A stretch of DNA of 64,000 nt from Benincasa hispida (GCF_009727055.1 NW_024065299.1:186001-250000), one strand, 5' to 3'; positions 12,604-23,925 are shown, counted from the first letter of the stretch. Notes: generated from the letters alone by a model not told the origin. Numbers and translations: made by a program.

Positions 12604-12653
12604 GGAAGACTCCTTGTAGTGACATCACTCCAATTTATCTAGGGACGTCTTCT
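12604..12653 (+). promoter_or_regulatory. Candidate conserved leader stem-loop in LARD1
   Basis: Outer arms GAAGAC and GTCTTC enclose an inner AGTG..CACT hairpin, about 290 nt after the primer site. LARD2 keeps the outer arms, and its inner arm GGTG replaces AGTG, which leaves a G-U pair. A packaging or dimerisation role is inferred from position only. Confidence 0.4.
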
Positions 12654-13186
12654 ACTCTATCTTTACCCTACTTTCATAGTTTAGTTTATTTTAATTATTG
12701 TTGTTTTGGATATGCGGCTGCTTCCTTGGATATGGTGTGTTTGCTCATTGTTGGTGCGACAATAATTCTCCTCGGTGCGCAGTTACAACGAAAGGATCCT
12801 CTTCATCATTAAACGCAAGGCTTCGACCGCATGAATTCCAAAGCATGGTCGCAAGTGTTATTCCACTCAAGGCTCTTTTCTTGTTATCTTTTATGCATTA
12901 TCCTTTTGAAATTCTCTTTGTCCGATTGCATTCTTTTGCGATGCATCTATGATGGTACATATAATTCACTACATCTGCTAACTAAGTATCACAAAGCTCA
13001 CCTTACTTTTAATAGCTTCTTCGAAATTTGACAGTCTAAGTTTTATTATGTGCAAACCTTTGCTCAAACATTTGTTACCGCATTCCTGTTGAGTTTGTCT
13101 TTAGCTTTGCAGCGAGAGCGCTGCCAACCTTTAAGTTTGGTGGCAACGGTCTCGAAGAAATGCGTTCACTACATTGCGATGATTTA

Positions 13187-13222
13187 AAAAAAATAAATAA
13201 AAATAAATAAATAAATAAATAA
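13187..13222. repeat. AAAT microsatellite
   Basis: A run of AAATA/AAAT units between about 13187 and 13222, ending AAATAAATAAATG. LARD2 has a poly(A) run at the corresponding place (62880-62893). Confidence 0.85.
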
Positions 13223-13788
13223 ATGTTCGAAAATAAAAACTCCTATGTCAACGCAATGGGGAAACCCATGTTGATAAGAGTTAAGTTGTGAAAGGCACTT
13301 ACCCGTAGTTGGATGTCCACATGACACACGTGGGGGCAAGCCAAAACGAAAGTAAGTGGCCAAGATCAACGCATTCTGTCTGGCGCAAAATTAAGCCAAA
13401 ATAAGTGTTGAGTTGAATATGGCACACAACCGAATTTGGCTGTCCACATGACACACGTGGGGGCAAGCCAAAATGAAGAGCGTAACCAGGTTCAACGTCA
13501 CATTCCAATAACCAATCACAAGGCTTTGAATTGTCTCAACGGACGCATTGTTAAAAACTAGACGCAAAGTTGCAGGGAATGAGAAAAGTTTTTTAGCAAA
13601 GGCTTGCCGAACTTAAGCCTAGAAAAGATCTTCTTTGATGAAGTAGTCGAAGTAGAGGAGAGCGTTGCTGCCATGGTTAGAGGTATCAGTAAACTATATT
13701 CTGAGAGGCTGGTCATCGCAAAGAAAAATCAAAGGGTGAATATTGAATTTCTTGAGTATAAAGCATGCTTGAGGACAAGCATGATTCT

Positions 13789-13799
13789 AAGTTTGGGGG
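13789..13799 (+). other. Polypurine tract of LARD1
   Basis: AAGTTTGGGGG, two bases before the 3' LTR start TGATGATGG. The counterpart in LARD2 is AGTTTAGGGG ending at 63480. Confidence 0.75.
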
Positions 13800-13801
13800 T
13801 G

Positions 13802-15589
13802 TGATGATGGCAGAAATGCACGTCATTGTGGGCCTTTTATTTAGAATTATGAGGGCTGTTAAGTAGAAGATGCGGCGATTATACTTGAAATTCATGAGAA
13901 TATGAGTTTGCGTCTATTGACACTAAGAATCTTGGCTAACCCACTATTATGCGTTATTATGCGTTCAATTATTTATTTTTGTAGCTAACGCAGGAATCGA
14001 TCGCATGCGCGGGAGCCAGGCTATCGCAAGGATGACCACATGTGAGAAATCTCTCCATCGCAGAGTCGAACGCATATGTTCGACGCATGAATATTGCGTC
14101 CATTAATCGCATGTAGTGATCGCATACGTCAGTCGTATGGGTGATGCAGTTATCAAGCGAATGCGGTCATCGTAGGGAAATTGCAGCTACAAAGTAATAA
14201 CCATAATAGAGGGATGAACGCAAGGTGGGTGGAATGCAAGCATGAACGCATACACTAGGATTATCAAAAAGATGATGTTGACATTTCACCTACCGTGCCA
14301 TTAATAGCAGAGATTCAGAAAAGGACCATCATGCCGCGAGTGTCAAATTCAGAGCAGGTCCATTAATGCTATTGGCAATCAAGCTCTATAAATAGAAGCC
14401 ATTGAGCAAAATTTCAAATCATTCAGGGTTTTCTACCTGAGGGCAGATCCTTGTGATATAGACAACAGCGTGAGAAGATAGCTTGAGAGTTTTTCATCCC
14501 CTTAATCATTCCGAGTGACGATCGGAGCCTTCACCAGAGTTAGAGCTTGAGAGAGTCTACTTCACTGCCCATCCATGGCATCATCGGTAGGCTTGACACA
14601 CATCTGATGGAAGCAAGACAGTGCTTCCACCTGGCCCTCCATATCTCTTCTATCCTTGTATTGTATTGCATTTTGGCTTAAGAGATTAATACATTTTGTG
14701 ATCAATGCATTTCTATATTTTCTTCAATTCCATCTCCATCTTCATTTACTTAGTATTCTTTACTTTCATTGCATCACTAAGTAAGACTGCTAGAGTATTG
14801 CATACTTAATCATGCGGCATAGGGATATGAAGCATGTAGCAAACCACCGGGAGGTGTGCATTGCACGAGTGTTGTGATAAAACCTTATTTGTTAGCATGA
14901 AGCTGTAGCAATGCTTGTCTAAGTGGACGCAATGCTTGTCTATGAGTAAAATCAGCAGCAACTAACTGCCTGAGAGGGTATGTAGTTGATCACATTAAGT
15001 AATGTAAGAAAATGTTCACTAGAGATAGGAATAATCTTACGCCAGCTAGGTTTATGTGATTACCTTATCTTATGAGCTCATCAGTCATCATTTAGACATA
15101 TTTGGGAGAGTAGTCTAAAAATCAAATCTAAGACTCGAGAGAGCGAATTGGATCACATAAGTAGGAATAGGGAACTTAGGAATAAGCTCCGTTTTCTACT
15201 ATGCGTTAATGCACTACCATGCATTTTACTACGCGTTAACAGTTGTCGTGTCTCTACCTCTCAGTCATACTCCCACCGCTTAATCTATTAGTTAGGAGTA
15301 GGAGTAGTGTGTAGTCTTTCAACCTCAAATTCTTTTATTCTTCGCCACAAACACACTATCGCATAACATTTAGCTACAAGTCCCTGAGTTCGACCTCGAA
15401 TCACCTGAGAAACTTGCGTTCTCGTTATACTTGGCAAGAGCACAAGAAAATTTGTGACAGGAACGTATGGTCATTGCATATGAGATCAATGCACATTTTC
15501 CATTACAACGCATGACCACCGACGCATGGGAACAAATGCATAACCTAAGACATGCATCGCATAATTGTGTTCCCAAATTTACGTCATCA
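13802..15589 (+). repeat. LARD1 3' LTR, 1788 bp
   Basis: Starts TGATGATGGCAG and ends GTCATCA. TATA box TATAAATAG at 14387-14395. A terminal hairpin with loop GAAA lies at 13804-13826. It is rich in CGCAT/ATGCG words throughout. It lacks the roughly 230-bp segment present in the 5' LTR. Confidence 0.85.
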
Positions 15590-15624
15590 GTACATAACAT
15601 TACATACATCAAACTCCCAACTGT
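15590..15624 (-). pseudogene. 35-bp scrap of copia reverse transcriptase
   Basis: The minus strand reads TVGSLMYVMLCT, the start of the conserved copia block VGSLMYAMLCTRPD. It sits between the LARD1 3' LTR and a family A leader. The junction on its right shares AACTGT with the leader, so a microhomology deletion probably removed the rest of the host copia. Its short length makes the assignment to a particular element uncertain. Confidence 0.6.
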
Positions 15625-16352
15625 CACATGCTTGCAGAAAATTTATCTAATCCACCTTTCTAAGTATGTTCCCATGTAGGGGTGTTCTGTTTCCGTCCGC
15701 TTAAGTACCCCTGCGTAGATAGAACCCACCTTGGACAAAAGGTCCCTTATAGATAGATTTATTAAAATTTTAATCTTTTATGCCGATTAGTTTAAACCTA
15801 TTAAACCGATTTAAAAATATTAAACTAGGTTACTGATCTTATTAGAACCTTTGAACTTCGGTCTATCTCAATCCAATTTTAAAATCCTTTTAAAAACCAT
15901 GAGTTCACCCTAAGTCCGCATGCAACTCTTTCTTATCGATTTTAGTTCTAATTTCCTTTATAACACTTATAATGGAAACAACTAAAATCAACCACAATGC
16001 AAAGTAGACACATACGAGGCATTCATAATGTTTGTAAACAGCCTAAGTGTCATGTTCTATGCATTGTCCATTCATTGCTACCTTTTATATAACTCTTATA
16101 TAAGCAAGAAACGAACCAAGTAAAACATGCTTCCATACACCCTTATACTATAATGCTTATAATATAAAGATGATGCATGATAATTCTCACTGCATGTAAA
16201 AATATAACTCTTATATTTCATGATATATGCACATGCTTTCATGCAATTTCTTCATGCAATATTATAACACTTATAATACATGATGCATGAATAATTGCAC
16301 AACCTAAGGTGGGTTTTAAATCTATATGTAAAACCCTTTGCCATATAAACCA
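15619..16352 (-). mobile_element. Leader of element 1, right part
   Basis: Collinear with 22181-22929 of element 2; both contain CACCTTTCTA and GTCCCTTATAGATAGATTTA. Non-coding. It holds a series of TATAACNCTTATA-like motifs (about 15960, 16088, 16146, 16204 and 16262). At 16353-16360 it joins the LTR through the shared word CATAAAAC, and about 1.73 kb present in element 2 is absent here. Confidence 0.75.
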
Positions 16353-17700
16353 CATAAAACCACCAATAACCTCCCACTCAGTTGGTTATTAGAGAAAAAG
16401 AAATTATTTATCACATAATTAATTTATTATAAATAAATATGATAACCACTTACCATATTATATTTATAACCTATAGTTTTAATATTTACTCTCATGAAAC
16501 ATACAAATCATAGTTCTTTTTCTATTTTATGGTACTTAATGTAAATCATATTTACATTAATTCTCCACTTGATGTATCTCATAAATCACACTCATTATAT
16601 CATATATAATTGAATTACCTCTTGTTAATTTGAACAATTCAAATCAACTCCAAGAACTTATTTTCAACTTGAATTCATTGAGCTACCAAGGGGACCTTAT
16701 GGACCTATAACTTAAAGCTTCAACAGTACGTGAATAATTGACTAAACTCTTTAGTCACGAGATCCACCATTCGTTAACTGTCGGGCACTCCACTAAAGAT
16801 CAACAGTTGCACTCTCCTCACTATAGATATATTTCTGTGTCCATATCAACTAATCAACAATGCGACAACACTTCACAAATCACTCGTAAGTACAGCTGGG
16901 TCAATTCACTATTTTGGCTCTGTAGTTACATCTAACTCCTTAAGTACCACTGATTTCTCTAATGAACATAAGTCATAGTTCTACTATGACTGAGTCCTCT
17001 CTTCAGAATAGAGGATATGGAAACTATGTTAAAGACACAGAATCAACCCTTAAGGGAGCAATCTATCTACTTACCCCTACTTTGGGGAAGGAGTGAATTC
17101 CGTCTTGTGTAATTGAGTTCCCAGCTCCCTAATCAGACAAATCTCCAAAAAAAATAGGCTTGTTGAGTTGCCAATCTTGCCACTCTCACCCATACTAATC
17201 AAAGGACCGCCTCAAAGGCAGGAGTTTCCAAAACACTTAGGATTGAGGTCAGGTCACTTATGGTTGTTATAAGTGAGATGTAAGTCTCAAGTATCAATGG
17301 CGTTATATAAAAAGACTAATCATATCGTGATCTGGTCTTATACAAACTCTTTGTATAGGACACTCCCGCTCGCATGTCTCAACATGAATGGTCAGGATTA
17401 GACCATCTGTAGAAGTTTACAATAATTGTAAACCTCTACAAAGCGAGTCGTATCTATAGTGTCACCAGAATAAGGTATCCCTCTTTTATCCTTATACTAC
17501 AGATCTTTTAGTTTATTACTTAAGGCATGATCTACTTGTATACCTCCTATACATGATTAAGTTTACATACAATAACCATGGATTTTTGTTTATTGGATAT
17601 CAGTAAATGAAAATAAAATAACTCTTATTTTATTCATAAAAATGTGTACAAAGTTTACAAACTACGAGACTCCGGGAGAATTAGGATACCAATCCCAACA
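16353..17700 (-). repeat. Family A middle LTR, shared by elements 1 and 2 (3'-deleted)
   Basis: The minus strand starts TGTTGGGATTGGTATCC at 17700. It matches 24653-26002, so about 700 bp of the sense 3' end of the LTR, including the R/U5 side and the primer site, are deleted. It serves as the 3' LTR of element 2 and the remains of the 5' LTR of element 1. Confidence 0.8.
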
Positions 17701-18235
17701 ATCTCCCACTTGTCCTAATGCCTCGTGAGACTAATGTATAATACATAAAAAAGCAAGTACAATATATAATAAACTAGGGCATATTTTATACCTCTAGTAT
17801 CATCTCCCACTTGCCCTAGACAAGATGTTGCATGTCCTCTAGAACTAAAATCTTCAGATGACCCTCGAATACTTTAGCCATGAAAGTCTTTGTAAACGGA
17901 TCAGCAACATTGTGGTCCAATGTGATCTTCGAAACAAAGACATATTCGGAACAACCCCGCTGTTATCACAATAGAGAGTAATCGGCAAAGACATATTCGG
18001 AACAACTTCCAAATTTGTAAGTAATTTCCTCAGCCAAATAGCCTCTCCTCAACCAAACAGCCTCCTTAGTTGCTTCACAAGCAGCTACGTATTTGGCTTC
18101 CATAGTGAAGTCCACGATGTATCTTTGCTTAATGTTTCGCCAAACTATAGCCCTCCATTCAGAGTGAACATTGATCCTGATGTCGATTTTTTAGAATCTT
18201 TATGAATCTAAAAGTCAGAGTCTGTGTATGCTATA
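17701..18235 (-). pseudogene. Copia polypurine tract and rearranged RNase H (element 2)
   Basis: Polypurine tract complement ATCTCCCACTTG at 17701-17712. RNase H pieces read TMEAKYVAACEATKEAVWL (about 18060-18105) and, toward the C-terminus, VADPFTKTFMAKVFEGHL (about 17855-17915). The segment that should hold RGKHIERKYHLIREI is missing and replaced by a repeated 20-bp word CAAAGACATATTCGGAACAA (17936-17955 and 17987-18006). The catalytic region is therefore destroyed. Confidence 0.8.
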
Positions 18236-19318
18236 AGGATCAAATCTTTATCTTCATCCACGAGCATGTAGTTCTTTGTTCTCCAAAGATACTTAAGCAT
18301 CGTTTTGACCGTCGTCCAGTGATCTAATCCTGGATTAGATTGATAACAACTAATAATCCCTACTACATAGTAAATGTCAGGTCTAGTACATAACATTGCA
18401 TACATTAAGCTTCCAACGGCCGAAGCATATGAAATCCTTAGATAAAACAATTCTATGCCTGAAGGGTAATAAACCCCTCTTGGAATATTGCATCCTGTGC
18501 CTGATCAACATTTGATCAATTTATGATACTCGAGACAAGGCCAATCTTTTGTTCTTATGATCCAAAATAATCTCGACCCCTAGAACATATTGCGCCTCTC
18601 CCAAATCTTTCATGTGAAATTAGGCGGCAAGCCACTTTTTAACATCAGTCAGAAAACTTACATCATTCCTAATGAATAGGATATCATCTACATACAGTAC
18701 AGGAAACGATTTGACCACACTGTCAAATCTAGTGTTCCACGATCAAGACGCTTGTTTCAACCCATAAATGAACCTATTAAGCTTGCAAACTCTTTGGTTT
18801 TGATCTGGAACAATGAACCCCTATGCTTCAGCCATGTAGATGGTCTTCTTAAGATTACCATTCAGAAAGGCAATCTTAACGTCCATTTTTCATATCTTAT
18901 AATCATAAAATGTGGCTTTGGAAAGGAGTAACCTAATAGACTTCAACATGACAACAACTGAGAAAGTTTCCTCATAGTCCACTCCCTCAACCTGGGTATA
19001 ACCCTTTTCCACGAGTCTAGCCTTAAAGGTTTGCACCTTTCCATCTACACCTCGTTTTCTCTTATAGATCCACTTACACCCTATAGGTTTTACCTCATCA
19101 GGCTGATCCACAAGTTCCCAGATATTATTGAAGTACATAGACTCCATCTCCTGGTTCATGGCTTTAATCCACTCACCTTTGTCAACATCCTCCATTGCTT
19201 GCTTAAAGGACAATGGATCCTCGAACCCATCATAAAAAATGATGTTTTGGGCTTCAATCAAACCATTGTAGCATTCTGGTAGGTTTATAACCCCCCCACT
19301 ATGTCGAGGTAGTCTCAA
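18208..19318 (-). pseudogene. Copia reverse transcriptase relic (element 2)
   Basis: The N-terminal RT block is well preserved as one open reading frame (18890-19318). It contains ALEQ-type spacer sequence, WIKAMNQEMESMYFNNIWEL, GCKWIYKRKRGVDGKVQTFK, and GYTQVEGVDYEETFSVVV. Further down, the catalytic YVDD is intact at 18683-18694, followed in another frame by the VGSLMYAMLCTRPDIYYVVG block (18208-18450). Frameshifts between blocks inactivate it. Confidence 0.88.
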
Positions 19319-19329
19319 CCCTTTAGATG

Positions 19330-20266
19330 GTTGACTAGATGAACTGACATCAACAACTCTTGTTGATCTATCAGTCTGTTCAACAACTCTTGTTGAACCC
19401 TAAGTAGTCTCACTAGAAATCTCATGTAAAACAAGCTTGCTTCGTGGTTTATGATCACTGATGTGGTTTTCTTCCAAAAAGATAGCATTTGTTGACACGA
19501 ACACTTTATTCTCACTTGGATCATAGAAGTATCCACCCCTCATTTCCCTGGGGTAGCCTACAAAGAGGCAAACTTTCAAATGTGGTTTTAACTTCTTTGA
19601 GTTAGCCACAAGCACATAGGTCGGACATCCCCAAATCATGAAGTCGCGTAAACTACCTTTATGGCCTCTCCACAACTCAAAAGGTGTTTCAGAAACACTT
19701 TTCAAGGGAATGTTGTTCAAAATGTAACATGCAGTCTCCAATGAAAATCCCAAAAACGAGTCTGGAAGATGAGCATAACTCATCATAGACTGAACCATGT
19801 CCAACAAGGTTCTGTTTCTTTTTTTTGATACACCATTCTGTTGAGATGTACTTGAGGCCGAGAGTTGGGACGTGATTCCATGTTCTATCATATAGTTTTG
19901 GAATTCGAGGTCCATATACTCTCCATCACGATCAGATCGTAGTGTTTTTATCTTCTTACCTAATAAGTTTTCAACTTTAGCCTTATACTCTTTGAACTTG
20001 TCAAGAGCTTCAAACTTAAGTTACATTAGGTATAGATACCGATACCTTGAATAATCATTTATGAAATAGATGAAATATTCATACTCACCTTGAGCTCGAA
20101 TATTCATCGGACCATAGAGGTCTGAATGTATAAGATCCAAGGTTTTCTTGGCTCAATAACCTTTTCCAGGAAAAGGTTATTTGGTCAGCTTGCCTTCAAG
20201 GCATGATTCACACACCGGCACAGAGTTTTCTTCTAAACTCTTTAGAAGTTCACATTTCACCAACTG
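19330..20266 (-). pseudogene. Copia integrase relic (element 2)
   Basis: Integrase of element 2. The longest open piece (19400-19915, 171 codons) reads FQNYMIEHGITSQLSASSTS, QQNGVSKKRNRTLLDMVQSM, and LPDSFLGFSLETACYILNNI, then RGHKGSLRDFMIWGCPTYVL. The third catalytic residue of the DDE triad should be the Glu in the QQNGVxERxNRTL block, and here that position reads Lys (VSKKRNRT), so the triad appears broken. The N-terminal part (19920-20266) is fragmentary. Confidence 0.85.
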
Positions 20267-20800
20267 CTAAATTCTATTGAGGTTGATGTGACCTAACCGT
20301 ACATGCCATAGATGGTCATTTTCCTTAGGAGAAACCTTTGGTCTTTTTGTTGTTGTCGTCGTACTGAACATTTCAGTATTAAGCAATGTTTTTATGACTA
20401 ATGGTCTAAGTACATACAAGTTATTTTCCATTGAACCAAAACCAATCTCCATACCATTTTTGAAAATAAACACTTACTCTCAGAAAAGAAGACGATAAAA
20501 CCTTGTTCAATGAGACAAGAAACCGAGATTAAGTTCCTCTTGATATGAGGAACTACAAAAACATTATCTAGTAACAGGTAATGTTTCTTGTCCAAAAATA
20601 ACTTCAGCCTGCCTATAACAATAGCTAAAAAAACCTCACCAGTACCGACTCAAAGAGTCAACTCTCCCTGTGGCAACGTTTGCCACGAACTAAATCCTTG
20701 GTAAAAAGAATTAACATGGTTAGTAGCACCTGAATCAAGGATCCAGGCAGAATCATCATTCTCTACCAAACACGTCTCCAAGATAAATAAATCACATTTA
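20267..20800 (-). pseudogene. Copia GAG-pre-integrase and protease relic (element 2)
   Basis: Readable blocks on the minus strand are LLDNVFVVPHIKRNLISVSC (20398-20595) and ENDHLWHVRLGHINLNRI (20267-20473, the His-containing start of the GAG-pre-integrase zinc motif). The protease signature AWILDSGATNHVN has its DSGA codons at 20725-20736. The two long blocks lie in overlapping, different frames, so at least one frameshift separates them. Confidence 0.83.
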
Positions 20801-20809
20801 CTGTCTTTA

Positions 20810-21330
20810 GACTTCCTCCACTTTTGGCTCTAAAGGATCAATATCAGAACCCAAATAAGCTCCAAGTTCCATTTCAGAGAACATGTCTCGTCGATGAACT
20901 GCATCAGAGTCAGCAACACTTGCTTTCTCTAACTAGAGGTTAACTTGGGGATTGACACTACTGGTTTCTTCTTTGTCCTTCATCCCTTTGTGCTTGAAAA
21001 GTGAGAACTGGTGTTCAAACAATTCTTGCAACAAGTTCATGATCTCACTTGCAATGACCATATTCTCAACCCTTTTTGCCAAAGCATCAGGTATGCCAGC
21101 CAAGATGTGAAGTCAGGCCAATGAATTAGCCTTCATCTATACCTCATATGCATTACGAACACTTCGCGATGCATCAAGGAATGAGACTTGAGAACACTCC
21201 TCAATCATGAAAAACTCGAGGTCATTTACCATGAAATATGTTTTAACAGACTCTTTACACTATATGTAATCGATCAAACTAAAGGCATTTAATGGAAAAG
21301 CATTCATGTTGCTGAAAAAGAAACATATTG
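20810..21330 (-). pseudogene. Copia gag relic (element 2)
   Basis: Collinear with the element 1 gag (5190-5705), but no open piece longer than about 60 codons survives. Short matches to the VVNDLEF, AKLDILAGIPDALAKRV-like and LVARIVEHGHC-like segments are seen only by comparison with element 1. Identity rests on position and nucleotide similarity. Confidence 0.65.
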
Positions 21331-23925
21331 ACCTACATTAGGTTTTAAGCAAATACTCATTGAAAAACATAACAACATCCAATACAGTTTTGCAACACTG
21401 AAATGAACCCCGTGTGGCATCTAGTTTCGCAATGACACTTCCAAAATTTAGGACAAAAGCCACCAAAGGGTGGTCAATTTATTCCTCCTCTGAACTGAGA
21501 CATTCTCAACCAGCCATTAGTACCAGAACAACTCTTATTCCTATAACAACTAGCCATCATTGACTTGGTCAAGAAATCATTAATTTCCTTAATAATTTTC
21601 CATAAGTGTGAACCATCATTTTAGGCCCTAGAGTTCCGACCCAAGCAGCCAATCCGAAGGGAAAAACTTTGATTGGGATAAAAACTAAAGTGACCCTATC
21701 CATTTATGGAGTTCACCTGGATATTGACCAACTACACAAAACCCATCCGAAGAGGGACGCTCCCAAGACGACACGCAGGAGTGCAAGAATGATCTCATGG
21801 TGCGAACCAATGAAGGAGATCACAGGACATGTTGACACACACTCTTCACCACTTACTATAAATACTCTCTCCGTCCACCTTGATATTGACTCATACAAAC
21901 ACCATCCGAAAGGGGATGCTCCCAGGGCACCACGATACCAAGAATGAATCTCACAGCATGAACATTCAAGGATAAACGTGAATGGAAACATTGACATATC
22001 ATATATATCTCTTCATCCCACTGAGTATTTTATAACCTAGAGTTTAGTTTACTTAGAAAAAACACGGCCAGGAATTTGAACTAAGTGACTTTTTAGGTTT
22101 TCCCAAGAGTAACATTTACTTGGAAAGTTGAAACAACTTTTGATCATCATTCATTAAACTCTTTAACGAAATCTTTGATCAACTGTAGCATGTTTACAGA
22201 AAATCTATCTAATTCACCTTTCTAGGTAGGTTCCCAGGTAGGGGTGTTTCATTTCCATCAGCTTAAGTATCCCAGCCTAGACAAAGCTCATCTTAGACAA
22301 AATGTCCCTTATAGATAGATTTAATGCAAATTTAATCTTTTATGCCAATCAATTTAATCCTATTAAACCAATTCAAAAGATTAAACTTAAGTATCTAATC
22401 CTATTAGAACCTTGAACTTAGGTCTATCTCAATCCAATTTTAAAACGCTTTTAAAACATGAGATCGCCTAACTTCGCATGCAACTCTTTCTTATCGATTT
22501 TAGTTCTAATTTTCATTATAACGCTTATAACAGGAAACAACCAAAACCAATCACAATGCTAAGCTATACATACAAGGCATTTATAACGCTTATAAATTAG
22601 CCTAAGTATCATGGTCCATGCATTTCTACTTTTATATAACACTTATACAACAAAGCAATGAACAAAGCAAACATGCTTCCATTCACCCTTATACTATAAT
22701 GCTTATAATATAAAAATGATGCATGAATATACTTACTTCATGCATAAATATAACTCTTATATTTCATGATACATGCGCATGCCCTCTTGTAATTTCATTA
22801 TGCCAAAAACTATATTATTATACTTATAATATATGATGCATGGATAATTGCATAACCTAAGGTGGGTTTTAAATCTATATGTCATACACTATGGCATATA
22901 AACCAACATACATCTTATGTACATAAAACAAAAAGTTAATGAACCGGGATAATTAGCCTCAAATCCTCAAAACCAAAGCTACTATTACAAATAACAACGA
23001 GTCTCCAGTTCAAACAAGAGAACCAGGTCTTGAACCGTTTTATCGAAGAAATGTGTCTCCTTGATCGTTTAATAAATCCTTGTGATCGTCTACATGAAAG
23101 AGTAAACGCTTCACTCAGCTGTTTACTAACGCTTCTTAAGCTTAAACAATCATTTAGAAACGATTGTGTACCTTTTACTATTCGATGAAGCATGAAGGCA
23201 CACGATCCTGTAACGCGCATCTTGCAACGCAAGCCTTAAACGATTGACTAAACCACAACGATGCGGTGAAGCACAATCATCTAAAAGATTGCTAAGAAAG
23301 TGTGAGGTATCATACACTGCATGATCGTGTAGTCAGTGACTATGCGATGAAGCATGCTAACTATACGATCGTTTAGTGTGCGCGCCTTTTATTAAACGAT
23401 GAGCATCAAATGCTCTATATGATCATTTACCTCCAGCGTCCACACGATCAAACAACCAAAGCTACGCGATAGAGTAAACTCTTTCCCCCATCATTTAGTA
23501 AATACTACACGATCACGCAGAACTTTTCTACACTATCGCGTAGAATTTTTCTACACGATTGTTTAGCCAAATCTCAACGATCGTTTACCTTAGGCTACAT
23601 GATACGACCAAACCTTGGTCTTCTTCTTCGATGAGAATCGCATCTTCATGCTTCGAAACTTCATCACGAATGACTCAACAAACTCAAACACTTTGAATTA
23701 CAGACTCGATTGCTTGTTAACTATGCCCAAAAACATAGAGGCACTTAAATTAACACTTTGTAATCGAAAGAAAGTTTTAAACAAAAGAAATTAACCCGTA
23801 AACATTCATCAACACATCCACAAACACATTTAATCCTTAAACGCAATGCAAAAAACTTAAAAACCCACCACTACTTTAAAAGAAGTTCAAAACAGAATTA
23901 AAATTTGGAATATCAAAACAACCTG
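21331..23925 (-). mobile_element. Long untranslated leader of element 2
   Basis: About 2.6 kb of non-coding sequence between gag and the 5' LTR. It contains the doubled block around CCATCCGAAGRGGGA (about 21735-21775 and 21890-21935), a stretch with repeated TATAACNCTTATA-like words (about 22515-22830), and many CGATCGTTTAG-like words from 23040 to 23600. Small ORFs here (21669-21947, 22936-23232) have no recognisable protein similarity. Confidence 0.72.

Larger units (their letters stand above)
12307..13801 (+). mobile_element. LARD1 non-coding interior
   Basis: About 1.5 kb shared with LARD2 (61967-63482). No retroviral-type domain is found in any frame. Contents include a candidate stem-loop at 12604-12653, an AAAT-rich microsatellite at about 13187-13222, and two copies (about 13310-13346 and 13437-13475) of a block around TGTCCACATGACACACGTGG. 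The polypurine tract AAGTTTGGGGG is at 13789-13799. Confidence 0.75.
10629..15589 (+). mobile_element. LARD1: non-coding gypsy-like LTR element, 5'-truncated
   Basis: Plus-strand structure: truncated 5' LTR (10629-12306), primer site (12312-12330), about 1.5 kb interior, polypurine tract, 3' LTR (13802-15589). Its first roughly 290 LTR bases are missing compared with the 3' LTR. No Gag or Pol is visible, which makes it a large retrotransposon derivative (LARD). The primer site TTGGCACCATTGTTGGGGA resembles that of plant Ty3/gypsy elements of the Athila/Tat type. That placement is from memory of family hallmarks, not from a Pol domain. No left TSD survives. Confidence 0.82.

Noticed and set aside
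13604..13804. 66-codon plus-strand ORF just before the LARD1 polypurine tract, apparently conserved in LARD2 (..ESVAA.VR..)
   Set aside because: LARD2 has a one-base frameshift in it, the LARD1 frame has no ATG, and aligned codons show more replacements than silent changes. I treat it as non-coding interior.
23040..23600. CRISPR-like impression from repeated CGATCGTTTAG words
   Set aside because: Irregular spacing, short words, plant context, and no spacer-sized regularity or cas genes.
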